Below are positions 14,693 to 24,875 of a stretch of 46,288 nucleotides of DNA, one piece after another. The notes below the pieces were generated by a model. That model worked only from the letters and a program-made list of their open reading frames with translations, made no database searches and was not told the origin of the DNA. A program made the position numbers and the translations under genes. The stretch is from Verrucomicrobiales bacterium. Its GTDB lineage: Bacteria > Verrucomicrobiota > Verrucomicrobiia > Verrucomicrobiales > DEV007. Location of the stretch: positions 62,167 through 108,454 of the forward strand of contig JARGPH010000018.1 of assembly GCA_029213065.1 (NCBI GenBank), given 5' to 3'. The first letter of the stretch is position 1, and each line of letters begins with the position of its first letter.

Positions 14693-17600
14693 TCAACGGA
14701 ATCGGAAGACGTATTTCAAGAGCGCACGATAGTCGCTCTCTTTGTCTACGTCTCCAACAAAAAACAGTTGCTTCCAGAGCCTTATTTTTCCTCCAAAAGT
14801 TTGATCTCCGGTCTCGGGATTGACCCCGCCGATCTCCAGTTCGGTCCGTTCTTCGAGCGCATCGAGGACGGATCTTTCTCTGTCCGCCCCGGCGCTGGAT
14901 TTCCGGATGTTCTTGAGAAAGAGCTTCGCGGCTTTTGATGCGGCCACTGAGCCGGCGTCATCCCCGACAAGATCGCTCCGCACACTGCCTGTGGCGAGAA
15001 GCGTCATGATGTCTTCGCTCGGGAGCGGGGGATTGCTCGTGAGCACGTATTGAGGAGAAAGAACCCGATTAAAGAGGTAGATGTTTGCGGTGTATTTACC
15101 CGACTTGGCACGGGCCTTGAACTCAAGCGCCCCGTTGAATCCGGTGGCAGCATCGAAGTTCACCGTTCCCGTCTCGACTTCGACGCTGCTGAAGGGAAGG
15201 CTGAGCTCGCCCTCGTCGATCTTGGCGTAGCCCACCGGGACGGGTGCTCCCAGCGTTCCGCCGAGGGTGATATCCGCATTGAGCGCCGATTCGACGAGGT
15301 TACTTCTCACGAGGAATGGATCTTTAGTGTAAATGCGGAGATTCACGGGCCAGTTTTTAAAAGGCTCGATGGGGACGCCGAGATTGAGATCCTGATAGGC
15401 TGTGCCACCTCCGCGGGGCGTCTTCTTGACGGTCGGGAGCACGGACTTGTTCCGGGTCGGAAGGCCGACGGGGAGGAGATCGAAATTTTTGAAGAAGCGG
15501 CTGTTCGTGATTCCCAACTCGCCTGCGATCGCAACCGCTGACCACGGCCCCTTGATCGAAATATCCGCATCGGTCCGCACGCTCACATCGGGACTTCTCA
15601 TGACGAGAACTTCCTGTCCGGTGATGCGGAAATCGAGTTCGGGGGCTTCCCCTGCGATTAGTTTGGCCCGTCCGCTTCCTTCGACGATTCCGCCTGCCAC
15701 GATAGCCTTGAGACTCTCAAGAATGAGGGAGTCCTCTTCAAACCGCGCCACGAGATCCATGTCGCGAAGCGAAGGGGCGTTGCGGTCCTCCATCTTGAGG
15801 CGGTCGAGGTCGATCATTCCACTCCCTGTCACTGCCGGCTTGGATAGGCTTCCTTTCAGTTTTGCATCGAGAGCGATCGTTCCAACAATCGTTTCGATCC
15901 CGGGCACCTGTGAAGTGAGAAAGGCGAGGGAGCTTTTCTCCATTTTCGCCGAGGCGGTCACAGATTCATCGAGCAACTTACGTTCGCCCCCGGCCCATTC
16001 CGCGGGAAAGAACGGGAGATCGGCGCGAATCACGAATGGATTGATATCGGGGTGCTGAAACTTTCCATTCACCGTTGCCTTGTTGTCTTTCGTGACCAGA
16101 TCGAGGTTGAGACGGCCGACGGGAAGATCCTTTTCCTCCTGCGGAACCACGATCTTGTCGAAAAGGAGACCGGTGGAAAGTGCGAGTGCCTTCGGGCTGC
16201 CTCCCGCTTTGACATTGAGGGTGATGTCTCCGTTGATCGGCGCTTTCTCCATGAAGAGTTTCGAGATCGACTCGATCGCGAGTGAATCGGTTTTGATCGA
16301 GAGATCAATCGGGGCCTCCTGATCGAACCATTTCTCAGCGGTGAGTTTTTCAGGATCGAGCGGAGCGGAGCCGCTCAGGGAAAGAATCTCCCGGCTTCCG
16401 TTGTTCCCGGTCCACTGATCGAGGTAAAGCACCTTGTCCTGCCAGCGCATCGCTCCGCGGAGATCGAGCGGTTTGCTCTCGATTTGGATGACCGGAAAAT
16501 TGGCCGAAGTGCCGCTGTAGGTTCCTTCGAGATTTAAGTCGAGCGGTGAAGCACCGGTGGCGAGAGTAACATTGTCGGCTTTGAGATTCAGATCGCCCTC
16601 GTGCCTTTTCTCTTTGAGAGCACCTTTGCCTTTCCACTCCACTTTGGTCAGGAGGGGAAGGAGCGATGCTGCCGGGGTATCGCCGAGGAGCTTGCGGAGC
16701 TTTTTGGAAGGGGAAAGGTCGGCGTCCAGATTGAGATCACCTGAGTAGGTTTGATCCTTGAGGTGATACCCTCCGTTTCCATTGAGGTGAGTAGCGTCGT
16801 CGAGGTGCACAGAGGCGATCACGTCGAACTGATCCGGGGCGCTGATCGTAGCATCGAGTGAGAGTTGATCGAGTGTCTCATTGTTGAAGGCGAGGGAATC
16901 AGACTCGATCAGTGCTTTGCCGCTGGTGAACGATCCGTCCTCCAATCGGAACTCATTCAAGGTTGCATTGAGCGAACCGGAGAGCGGAAGGTCGTCTTTC
17001 TGTTCGGGTAGAAAATCGGCGATGAGCGTTTCCAGCTTCTCGACGACGAGCGCGCCGGTGACCTCGAGGGGGCGTTTCGCGAGTGACTCAAAATCAGTCG
17101 CCCCGTCGAGGAGCAGCGCCGCCTTGGCATCGAGGGTGGCGCTGGACTGGTTGAAATCCACTTCCGCGAGAAGCGATTTTGACCCATTCTCCTCCACGGT
17201 GCTCGCGGTGAGAGAAATGGTTTCCAGATCGATCTCCTGAACCCGCAATCCGCTGACGTGGGCAAGCAGTTTCGCGTTCCATGATTCGGGCGTGTCGACA
17301 TCGCCGGTCAGTCCCAGGTCCAGTTTTACCAATGAATCAGCAACGCCTTCGCCTTCCGGGGTGAACTCGAAATTCCCGATGAGATCGATTGCATCAAACG
17401 AGCCTTTGCCGGTGAGGCGGCCATTGAGATTTCCTTCGAGAGGAGGTTTCTCTGCAAAAAAACAGGTCACGTCACCGAGCGCGAGCGCATTGGTATCGAG
17501 CTCCAGACTGATATCGCCAGGCTGATCGAGGAAGGCGCCTTCAAACTCAGGATCATAAGGAATCGCCGCAGAAAGCGTGAGAGGAGTCGCGCTCGGACGG

Positions 17601-19414
17601 GTCAGTCGCCACTTGGGAAGCGAGATCACTTTCCCGTCCCAGCTCGCGGTGCCGCTGAGGAGGCTGTCCCCGGATTTCAACTCCAGTTTCGAGATGGCGG
17701 CGTTGCTTCCTTCGTAGTCGGCGAGAATCTCACCGGTGACGGGTGATCCGGTCTCGATCGTGAGCTTTTCAAGACCCAGGGTCGCAGATCCTTTGTGCGA
17801 AACCTCTTTCAAATTGCCGCTTCCGTTCCAGTTCAGAAAAGCACGTCCCGAGAAACCTTCCGTTCCCAGTGTTTCGAGCACTTCCCCAAGGCGGCCATCG
17901 GTGTTAAACTCACCCTTCGCTTCAGCGGCGTAGTTCATTTCGTCTAAATTGAGTCCCGCGAGCAGCTGGAGCCGGTTCGCAAGATCGAGCCCGGCCTCTC
18001 CCGCAATTTGCAGTTGGTTAGGGGATTCCACGTTTGCCGCGAACTGGACGCCGCTGAGTAGGACATCATCCCAGGCGACATTCTCGGTGAGGACGAGGAG
18101 ACTTCCCGATTGCAGGTCTTTTCCGTTCCGAATCTGGAAGTCGCGTGCTTCAATCGAAAGCGCTCCGGTGAGAGGGATCTCCTCGGCGATTCCCTTGAGG
18201 GCTGACTCCAGTGAGGGGACTGACACTTTCGCTGCCACATCGATAGGGATGTTCTTCAAGTCGCCCGCCGATTCAGCTTGCTGAATCGGCGCTGAGAGGT
18301 TCGCGGACACAATTGCATCGGCCCGGCTCGCCTCCAGTTGCAACCGGTTTTCGGCTATTGTCAGGCTGATCGCGTCGGTGGTGTAGTCCTCCCATCCGAT
18401 TCCTTCCGTCGCAATATTCCCATCGATCACCCAGCTCTTCGGCTTCGCAAAATCTCCGGCGAATCCCAGATCGAGCGACGACACTTTACCCGCGAGCTCG
18501 AGCGGCTTTTCGGGATCGAGCTGGATTCTGGTAAGATCAATCGCAGTCCCGGGTTTTAACTTGAGACGGAATTGCCAGTTCTCCCCGAGAGAGCCTTCGA
18601 GAAGGCCTCCTGCGATTTCCAGGGCTGCGCCGCCCCGATACTGTCCCGGTTTCGGTTCCTCAATGTGGAGCGATTCCAGAGTGAGGAATGGAAGGGGAGT
18701 GATCGATCCGATTTCGATGCGGCGTTCGCCTTTGATGATTTTGGCATCGATGTCCTTGATGTCGGTCTGACCGGGAAAAGCAATACGATTGATTTGCAAA
18801 TAGCCGTCCTCGCCCGGAGCTGACTTTAAATTGAGGTGGGCAATTGTGATTTGCTCTTTGTCCGTGAGGAGATCGATGGAGAGATCATCAATCTCGACTT
18901 TGCTCGAAAGGAGATTCCAGAGGGGGCTGAAATCGGTCGCCGCCACCGCAGGCTCGCTCTTTATCGCAGAATCGGGCATTTCATCTTCCACTTCCTCCTC
19001 CGATCCGGGAAGAGGGATCACGAGGGTCGCCTTTCTGATCTCGAGCGCGTCGAGCCAGTTGAGCGAGGTGGCACTGCGAATCAGATCAAATCCCCGGTAG
19101 CGAATCGAGGCTTCTTCAATCTTGAAGAGCGCGGGGTTATCGCCCAGTCCGTCAAAATCAACCGAGGAAAGCGTAAAGCCCGACCAGAGGGTGCCATCGA
19201 CTTGGAGCCCGCCGCTAAGTCCTTGTGATTTAGCGACTTTAACTGCCGCGATGCGCGTCAGGGTTCTAAACCCGGGGCCGTTCAGGAGCAACAGCGTCAC
19301 TGGAAAGACGACGAGAAGGAGAATCAGGAAAACGACAAGGCAACCGCGTCGTTTGGGCGCGCTGGAAGTTTCAGGGCCCGGTGTTTCGGGCGCTGCTGTT
19401 TCAAAAGATGGCAT
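14693..19414 (-). CDS. tamB: TamB-family translocation and assembly module protein
   Basis: TamB spans from the inner membrane to the outer membrane and, with TamA or BamA, helps outer-membrane protein insertion or lipid transport. This ~1573-residue protein has a basic N-terminus, one transmembrane anchor (about residues 26-46), a very long repeating beta-rich (AsmA/DUF490-like) region, and the conserved C-terminal TamB domain: GYAKIDEGELSLPFSSVEV, VLSPQYVLTSNPPLPSED, and ending in LLKYVFRFR with a terminal aromatic/Arg pattern. I chose the ATG at 19414 over a TTG at 19429; no Shine-Dalgarno decides it. Length fits the larger end of the family. tamA follows 15 bases later, so this is a tamB-tamA operon, reversed relative to the usual tamA-tamB order. 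Confidence 0.85.
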   Translation of the reverse strand: MPSFETAAPETPGPETSSAPKRRGCLVVFLILLLVVFPVTLLLLNGPGFRTLTRIAAVKVAKSQGLSGGLQVDGTLWSGFTLSSVDFDGLGDNPALFKIEEASIRYRGFDLIRSATSLNWLDALEIRKATLVIPLPGSEEEVEDEMPDSAIKSEPAVAATDFSPLWNLLSSKVEIDDLSIDLLTDKEQITIAHLNLKSAPGEDGYLQINRIAFPGQTDIKDIDAKIIKGERRIEIGSITPLPFLTLESLHIEEPKPGQYRGGAALEIAGGLLEGSLGENWQFRLKLKPGTAIDLTRIQLDPEKPLELAGKVSSLDLGFAGDFAKPKSWVIDGNIATEGIGWEDYTTDAISLTIAENRLQLEASRADAIVSANLSAPIQQAESAGDLKNIPIDVAAKVSVPSLESALKGIAEEIPLTGALSIEARDFQIRNGKDLQSGSLLVLTENVAWDDVLLSGVQFAANVESPNQLQIAGEAGLDLANRLQLLAGLNLDEMNYAAEAKGEFNTDGRLGEVLETLGTEGFSGRAFLNWNGSGNLKEVSHKGSATLGLEKLTIETGSPVTGEILADYEGSNAAISKLELKSGDSLLSGTASWDGKVISLPKWRLTRPSATPLTLSAAIPYDPEFEGAFLDQPGDISLELDTNALALGDVTCFFAEKPPLEGNLNGRLTGKGSFDAIDLIGNFEFTPEGEGVADSLVKLDLGLTGDVDTPESWNAKLLAHVSGLRVQEIDLETISLTASTVEENGSKSLLAEVDFNQSSATLDAKAALLLDGATDFESLAKRPLEVTGALVVEKLETLIADFLPEQKDDLPLSGSLNATLNEFRLEDGSFTSGKALIESDSLAFNNETLDQLSLDATISAPDQFDVIASVHLDDATHLNGNGGYHLKDQTYSGDLNLDADLSPSKKLRKLLGDTPAASLLPLLTKVEWKGKGALKEKRHEGDLNLKADNVTLATGASPLDLNLEGTYSGTSANFPVIQIESKPLDLRGAMRWQDKVLYLDQWTGNNGSREILSLSGSAPLDPEKLTAEKWFDQEAPIDLSIKTDSLAIESISKLFMEKAPINGDITLNVKAGGSPKALALSTGLLFDKIVVPQEEKDLPVGRLNLDLVTKDNKATVNGKFQHPDINPFVIRADLPFFPAEWAGGERKLLDESVTASAKMEKSSLAFLTSQVPGIETIVGTIALDAKLKGSLSKPAVTGSGMIDLDRLKMEDRNAPSLRDMDLVARFEEDSLILESLKAIVAGGIVEGSGRAKLIAGEAPELDFRITGQEVLVMRSPDVSVRTDADISIKGPWSAVAIAGELGITNSRFFKNFDLLPVGLPTRNKSVLPTVKKTPRGGGTAYQDLNLGVPIEPFKNWPVNLRIYTKDPFLVRSNLVESALNADITLGGTLGAPVPVGYAKIDEGELSLPFSSVEVETGTVNFDAATGFNGALEFKARAKSGKYTANIYLFNRVLSPQYVLTSNPPLPSEDIMTLLATGSVRSDLVGDDAGSVAASKAAKLFLKNIRKSSAGADRERSVLDALEERTELEIGGVNPETGDQTFGGKIRLWKQLFFVGDVDKESDYRALLKYVFRFR

Positions 19415-19523
19415 TAAGGAGGGGACCAATCAGCAGAAGCAAAATTGCCTCACTTTTACTGATATACTGACCCATCCTACTATTAATAAGTCACACAAGC
19501 AATGCGATCCTGTGTCAACGGGG

Positions 19524-19542
19524 GGGCGATTCTCAATCGCCC
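19524..19542. other. hairpin GGGCGATT-CTC-AATCGCCC
   Basis: A perfect 8-base stem with a 3-base loop lies just past the stop of the spermidine-synthase-like gene and before tamB. No T-run follows on the minus strand, so it is at best a weak terminator or an mRNA-end hairpin. The rest of the 19415-19551 gap shows A/T-rich sequence, likely the tamB promoter zone. Confidence 0.35.
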
Positions 19543-19551
19543 GTCCGGCGC

Positions 19552-22500
19552 TTATTCCATTTCCACGGCGTCTGCGATCGGTTTCAGAGCGGGCGATTTG
19601 AGTTCGACCCGGTTGATTGATGAAATGAGAATACGCTCGTCAGGTGAGAGTCGATTGCACTTTCCAACGCCTTCTTTCATCACGTAGTCGACCATGTCTT
19701 TACGGTTGAGTCTCACACTCGCGGCGAAGAACGTGCGGATCCAGAAAGGATGCTGCATCACTTTTGGTTCTGCGCCTGTGATCACAGATTCGATCTGCTT
19801 GCTCGCAGAGCTATCGTCATTGCGAGCGAGGCTTTTGAGAAAATCGAGTCGAGCGCGCACCGCCGGATTTACGATTCCTGACTCGGCCAACTCGTTCATC
19901 CTTTTGACGAAAGGTTCCTCTGGCCAGGCTTCGGTTCCGGCCGAACCGAGAGTCTCGCTGTAGAGCAGCATTTCAATCTTCAACCAGTCGGAATCAAAGG
20001 TGGCGCTTTCGAGGAGAGCGTGGAGCAGGTCTGCATCATTCGCTTCTTTGATGAAGGAAGTGGGTTTCCCTGATCGATTCAGATTCATCTTGTCCGCACG
20101 TGCTTTGCGGATGCGGTCAGGCTCGAAGATATCGGTGTAGCCAATGAAGGAATTCGAGAAAATCGAGGGGAGATTGATTTTGTTGGAAGTGAAAAACGCC
20201 GTTTCAGAATGCTGCTCCACATAGGGGAAGTAGTCCGAGTTGGTGAGTGCCTTCAGCTGATCAAGGTTTGCCCGCAGGCTCGCTGACGAGGCGAGAAAGT
20301 TGGAAGGGCCGAAGTCTTCGATCTTCGCGTGAAACCGGTCGAACTCCTCGTCGAGCTCGCTCCGGTTTGCGAGTATTTCGGGGTCGATGAAAGTGAGCGG
20401 ATCATTCCCTGCCACGACAATAAAGTCTCCCGGACCACCGGGGATGCTGTAAATCTCAAAGTGCTCAAAGGTGTCCAGCGCGGAGAGAATTGATACAAGC
20501 AGCTCATCGCTGAACTCATAGCCGTGAACCCACTGAACGAGAACGCCGCCGGGGTTCAGGAAATGCTGGATGTGTTCGTAGAACTCTTTGGTAAAGAGGC
20601 CGGCCACTCCGGAGACCCAGGGGTTGGATGGCTCGGAGATGATGACGTCATAGGATTTACGGTTCGCGTAGAAGTGCCGCTTGGCGTCATCCACGACGAT
20701 ATTAAGGCGGTCATCGTTCCAGAGGCGCTCGTTCCGGGGGCGAAAATGTTTCGAGAGATCAATCACGGCCTGCTCGATTTCGATAAGATCGAGGGAGCGC
20801 AGGCTGTCATCGGTGAGGAGGTAGTGGCCGGTGAGGCCTGTCCCCAGTCCGATGAGAGCAGCGTCGTAATCCTTGTCCCGCGTCAGCATCGGGAGCGCCG
20901 CGAGCATTGCCACGGTCGTCTCGTCGGTGAGTTCATCGAGGTCGAACTTGCCTTCACCAACCCAAATTGCGCCGTCTGATTTTCCATTGGTGGCGATGAA
21001 GCCCCGCTTCGCGTCTTTTCCAACAGAGATGGTTGCGGTTTTTCCATGACGCACTTCGAGGAGATTGCGGCTCGTTCCCGAACTGGTGCGGTAGGCACCG
21101 CTGCAAAGCACTGCGCCATCGAATGAGGTCCAGAAGGCTGGCAGAAGAACAGCGGCGGTGAGTGCTACGGCTCCGGCACGTAAAGCGATGGAAGGGAAGG
21201 TGAGACGCTTCTTTTTCCAATGGAGAACCCCGAGGGAGAGGAGGACCAGGCCGAGAGCAATATCAAGCGCCGCTCCCGTGAAAATGGTCCATTTCAGCTC
21301 CAGCACAGGCATCAAAAGAAGTCCCGCGAGAGCCGCTCCGATGATGGATCCGATTGTGTTCCAGCCGTAGACGAGGCCGGTGTATTGTTCTTTTCCTGTA
21401 TCGCGGACGAGTCTCCACGTGATCAGAGGCAGCGTCATCCCGGCACAAAAGGCAGCGGGGAACATCAAGGCGAGGCAGAGGAAATACTTAAAGACCGAGT
21501 GAAGCGGGAAAGCGGCTTCGGTTTTGGCGAAGAGACCGTGTGACGCTTGAACGGCATCGAAAAAGGGCTGGTAAAGATAGAGACTCAGAGCGGCGAACGA
21601 TCCCATGATCACCTGGATCACTCCCAGAACAGGAGCGAGGTCCCCCTTGCATTTGGTGAGCAATCGCTTCACGGCGAGGCCACCGAAGGCGAGTCCGAGA
21701 ATGAAGGCCGAGATCATGGCGTCGAAGGAATGCGCCGATGATCCGAGGATGAGGCTGAGGAGACGGATCCAACCGACTTCGTAGATAAACGAGGCGAGCC
21801 CCGTTCCCGCGGCAACGAAAAGCCAGAGTTTGATGCGCGGGTTTGCCACTGGAGCCGGGTGGATTGCTTCGGAGACGGCGAGCTCTTCGGAAGCTTCCAG
21901 AACCGCTGAGTCCTCCGATGAAACCGTCTTGCTGATCCTGAATCGAAAAATGGCGTAGAAACCCGCGGCGACGATGAGGTTGCCAATCGACGCGACTTGA
22001 AGCGCTCCGTGCGTTCCCACAGCGGAAACGAGAAAATAGGAGCAGAACAGAATGCCGATAGCGCCACCGAGTGAGTTTGCGAAATACAAAGTCGGCAATG
22101 ATTTTTGACCACCGTCAGAGAAGCTCCGGATCATACCCGAAGCGATGAGAGGGAAAGTCATTCCGAGGAGCGCTGCAAAAGGAAGGGTCAGGAGCATGCA
22201 GATTCCAATCTGGACGGTGTCGGCGAAAAGCGGGCTGATCGCCTGAAGACTCGCCGCTTCGTTGAAGAACCAGTTTGTCATCACTTCATAGGCCCCGTGA
22301 AAGGAAAAGCCGAAGACCGCCGCAACCAGTTCGATTCGAGCGTAGGCGAGAAAAGGGTGGTTCACCCGCTTCAGGTATCGGGCTGCGAGAAAGGAACCGA
22401 GTCCCAGTCCGCCCATGAACATGATCAGAGTAACCACCTGCCCGTAAGAAGAGTGCCCGAGAAACAGTTTCAGATACCGCGACCAAAGCGCTTCATAGAT

Positions 22501-22554
22501 CAAGGCAACGGAACCTGAGAGCGTAAAGAAGAGGTAGATGAAAAAGCGGGTCAT
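19552..22554 (-). CDS. membrane-fused spermidine-synthase-like protein
   Basis: This 1000-residue protein has an N-terminal membrane part with two MFS-like halves (about residues 1-205 and 240-475, each starting GSVALIYEALWSRYL or ASFIYEVGWIRLLSLILG). A soluble Rossmann methyltransferase/aminopropyltransferase-like domain follows, with GLGTG (569-573), LIEIEQAVIDLSKHF and SEPSNPW (640-646), and then a ~250-residue helical tail. Such fused spermidine-synthase-like proteins are common in Verrucomicrobiota and Planctomycetota, but their reaction is mostly untested; a role in polyamine synthesis is not proven by the fold. I use the ATG at 22554, because translation from 22719 would add a 55-residue non-conserved lead that overlaps the kinase gene. 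The tail is typical of large fusions in this phylum. Confidence 0.8.
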   Translation of the reverse strand: MTRFFIYLFFTLSGSVALIYEALWSRYLKLFLGHSSYGQVVTLIMFMGGLGLGSFLAARYLKRVNHPFLAYARIELVAAVFGFSFHGAYEVMTNWFFNEAASLQAISPLFADTVQIGICMLLTLPFAALLGMTFPLIASGMIRSFSDGGQKSLPTLYFANSLGGAIGILFCSYFLVSAVGTHGALQVASIGNLIVAAGFYAIFRFRISKTVSSEDSAVLEASEELAVSEAIHPAPVANPRIKLWLFVAAGTGLASFIYEVGWIRLLSLILGSSAHSFDAMISAFILGLAFGGLAVKRLLTKCKGDLAPVLGVIQVIMGSFAALSLYLYQPFFDAVQASHGLFAKTEAAFPLHSVFKYFLCLALMFPAAFCAGMTLPLITWRLVRDTGKEQYTGLVYGWNTIGSIIGAALAGLLLMPVLELKWTIFTGAALDIALGLVLLSLGVLHWKKKRLTFPSIALRAGAVALTAAVLLPAFWTSFDGAVLCSGAYRTSSGTSRNLLEVRHGKTATISVGKDAKRGFIATNGKSDGAIWVGEGKFDLDELTDETTVAMLAALPMLTRDKDYDAALIGLGTGLTGHYLLTDDSLRSLDLIEIEQAVIDLSKHFRPRNERLWNDDRLNIVVDDAKRHFYANRKSYDVIISEPSNPWVSGVAGLFTKEFYEHIQHFLNPGGVLVQWVHGYEFSDELLVSILSALDTFEHFEIYSIPGGPGDFIVVAGNDPLTFIDPEILANRSELDEEFDRFHAKIEDFGPSNFLASSASLRANLDQLKALTNSDYFPYVEQHSETAFFTSNKINLPSIFSNSFIGYTDIFEPDRIRKARADKMNLNRSGKPTSFIKEANDADLLHALLESATFDSDWLKIEMLLYSETLGSAGTEAWPEEPFVKRMNELAESGIVNPAVRARLDFLKSLARNDDSSASKQIESVITGAEPKVMQHPFWIRTFFAASVRLNRKDMVDYVMKEGVGKCNRLSPDERILISSINRVELKSPALKPIADAVEME

Positions 22555-22675
22555 TACTAAATTATTACAATTATGTAATTTATTATAAATGTAATAATTA
22601 AGCAAGCGGTAATACCTCGGGAAGAAAACTAGGGATTTGAGAAACAGGGGGGCACGGAAGGGCGATCCGCGAGAA

Positions 22676-24670
22676 CTACGCCGGCAAAAAGACGCTTTGG
22701 CAGGCCGAAGAGAGCTCATCGATGAGAAATGGCTTTCGCACGATGGGACGTCTTAGAAATTGGAGCCGATCCTCGAACGCGCTGCCGCCGGCATCACCGG
22801 TTGCAAAGATGAAGCGGTTCAGCAGAGATGGCTTGTTTGTCTCGATCCATTTAAAGAGGGCAAAGCCATCGCCGTCCGGCATTCTCACGTCCGAGATGAT
22901 GAGATCGAAGTTTTCTCCGTTCTGAAGCCGTTCGATCGCTTTGGAACCACTTGAGGCGCTCTGAGATTCGAAGCCCAGTTTGCGCTTCAAAGCCCTGGAA
23001 ACCACTTCGGCCACGTAGGGTTCGTCATCGACAACGAGAACCCGGAGATTCCTTTCGGAGAGATCGAACGCTGGGGGAGCGGTCACCGTGACTTCACTCA
23101 CGGAGCACTCCTGCGACTCGCTCAGAGGGAGTCGAAGTGAGAAGGTGGTTCCCCGGTTCACTGTGGTGGTAAAGTCCAGTTCTCCGCCGTGCTGTTCGAC
23201 AATGTTTCGGCAGACGCCGAGTCCGAGTCCGCTTCCTTCGCTGGCTGATTTGGTGGTGAAGAATGTGTCGAAAATCTGCGGAGCTGCCTCATCAGGAATT
23301 CCACAGCCCGTATCGGAGATTGAAACCACGGCCTCTCTGGCCTCTTCCCGCAAGGTCATCACGACTCGCTTCTCTTTGGTCGCCGAAACGGCGTGGAAGG
23401 CGTTGAAAACGAGATTGACGATGACCTGACGCAACTGCGATGCATCAAACTCGATCGGGCTGAGTTTGTCATAGTCGACACAGTGAAAGATCAGTTCGCA
23501 ATCCTGGCGCCTCGCTTCGACACTGAGAAATTCAACGGTCCTCGTGAGCAGGTCGGAAAGGCAGGCCCGCTCCTTCCTCGCGACGGGCGGACGCGAAAGT
23601 TCCAGAAGCTGTCGGATGATTCCAGCCGCTTCTTCAGTCACCTCCGTCATCATCGGTGCAAATACGTTCAGGTCGACGCCTTCGCCCTTCGTCGATTCAT
23701 GGAGGGAGAGAAATCCCAGGACGGGCGACAGCTTGTTGTTGAGCTCATGAGCAATTCCACCCACGAGCTTGTCGAGAACCTTCGACTTTTCCTTTCGAAT
23801 CAGCGTCTGCTCCATCTCCCGCTGCTTTGTGATATCGTCGAAAATCACCGCAATTTGATCCGTGTCAGGACAATGAGCGAAGACCACTTTGGCGATTCTC
23901 TGAGCGGGGCCATCACCATCGTTGAGATGATATTCCTTTGAGATGACGCGCGAGCCTTCCTGCCTGCTCTTCCTGATGCGCTCCTCAAAGGCCGCCCGCT
24001 CTTTGGCTGCAATCACCGTGGAAAGATCTGCGCCCCGGGGGAGATTACCAAAGAGAGAGACACAGCGGGCGTTGCTATTTTCCACCGCCCCGTCTTCACC
24101 GACAATCACCGTCGCGAGAGGGTTCTCATTGAAAAGGGACGCCCACCGACTCCGGGATGCATGTAGCTCATCGAGGTTCGTCTGCATCTCCCGCGTCCGG
24201 TATTGGAGCGCTTGCCTCTGACACTGAATCTGCTCGGTATTCTCCTTCATCAAGCCCCACTGCACCTGAACGAGAGAGTGGGCGGGAATCATCCCGAGGA
24301 AGTGCCTTTCCTCGCTGATCAAAGCGACATCGTGATAGAACTCATTCTCGTCCCGCGAGTTCAAAGCCTGATCGAGAACTTCGTGAATCGACAGAGAGTC
24401 ACTTATACAGAGCAATTCTTTACAGAGATGGTCCTCAACCGGCTTTCTCGCAAAGAGCGGGAACCCGTAGCGGCCGCTCAAGAGAGAAAGCGTTTCGCTT
24501 CGCGACACCGAGCCGACATAACGGTTTTCATCAAGTATCGCCAGGAAATCGGAGCCATTCGCACGAAATCTGTCATAGACCTCCTCGATGAGGTCTCCCG
24601 CCTCGACAGACTCTGTGTGCGATATCAGCGAAGAAAGTCCCCCCTGATTGAAGGTTTGAAATGGATTCAT
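22676..24670 (-). CDS. hybrid sensor histidine kinase with CBS, PAS and receiver domains
   Basis: This 664-residue cytoplasmic protein has two CBS-type domains at the N-terminus (about 12-135), a coiled linker, a PAS domain (about 175-288), a histidine-kinase core and a C-terminal receiver. Seen motifs are the H-box GGIAHELNNKLSPV with His308, N-box NLVFNAFHAV (Asn423), G1 DTGCGIP (453-459), G2 GSGLGLG (479-485), and receiver acids DDE (548-550), phospho-acceptor Asp594 in ISDVRMP and Lys646. There is no transmembrane helix, so it senses a cytoplasmic signal; CBS pairs often bind adenosine nucleotides. It is divergent from the plus-strand membrane gene. The 121-base gap to the spermidine-synthase-like gene suggests a separate promoter for that gene. 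Confidence 0.88.
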   Translation of the reverse strand: MNPFQTFNQGGLSSLISHTESVEAGDLIEEVYDRFRANGSDFLAILDENRYVGSVSRSETLSLLSGRYGFPLFARKPVEDHLCKELLCISDSLSIHEVLDQALNSRDENEFYHDVALISEERHFLGMIPAHSLVQVQWGLMKENTEQIQCQRQALQYRTREMQTNLDELHASRSRWASLFNENPLATVIVGEDGAVENSNARCVSLFGNLPRGADLSTVIAAKERAAFEERIRKSRQEGSRVISKEYHLNDGDGPAQRIAKVVFAHCPDTDQIAVIFDDITKQREMEQTLIRKEKSKVLDKLVGGIAHELNNKLSPVLGFLSLHESTKGEGVDLNVFAPMMTEVTEEAAGIIRQLLELSRPPVARKERACLSDLLTRTVEFLSVEARRQDCELIFHCVDYDKLSPIEFDASQLRQVIVNLVFNAFHAVSATKEKRVVMTLREEAREAVVSISDTGCGIPDEAAPQIFDTFFTTKSASEGSGLGLGVCRNIVEQHGGELDFTTTVNRGTTFSLRLPLSESQECSVSEVTVTAPPAFDLSERNLRVLVVDDEPYVAEVVSRALKRKLGFESQSASSGSKAIERLQNGENFDLIISDVRMPDGDGFALFKWIETNKPSLLNRFIFATGDAGGSAFEDRLQFLRRPIVRKPFLIDELSSACQSVFLPA

Positions 24671-24875
24671 AGAAATAATACCCCAATAAACCTTAACCCT
24701 ATGGTAAATACACTCGTTACTGTTAATGTGGTGAAATTGTCACATAGCGAAACTGGGAGCGGGAAGGTCACTTAAGTTGGAGAGAGTTGTGGTTTCCGGT
24801 GGGGCTGCCCTTGAGGAGAGGACCGGAATAAAGGAACCTTGCCATGATCGTTTTTTACAGCGAGGAATCTCAACT
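24671..24875. promoter_or_regulatory. divergent intergenic region
   Basis: This ~205-base region lies between the divergent histidine kinase and the plus-strand membrane protein gene and must contain promoters for both. It has an interrupted palindrome GTGA-AATTG-TCAC (24731-24743), similar to a CRP/FNR half-site pair but with a 5-base spacer. A GAGGA (24862-24866 region) serves as a Shine-Dalgarno for the plus-strand gene. Confidence 0.35.

Noticed and set aside
19524-19542. Rho-independent terminator after the spermidine-synthase-like gene
   Set aside because: The hairpin is perfect, but no T-run follows on the transcribed strand.
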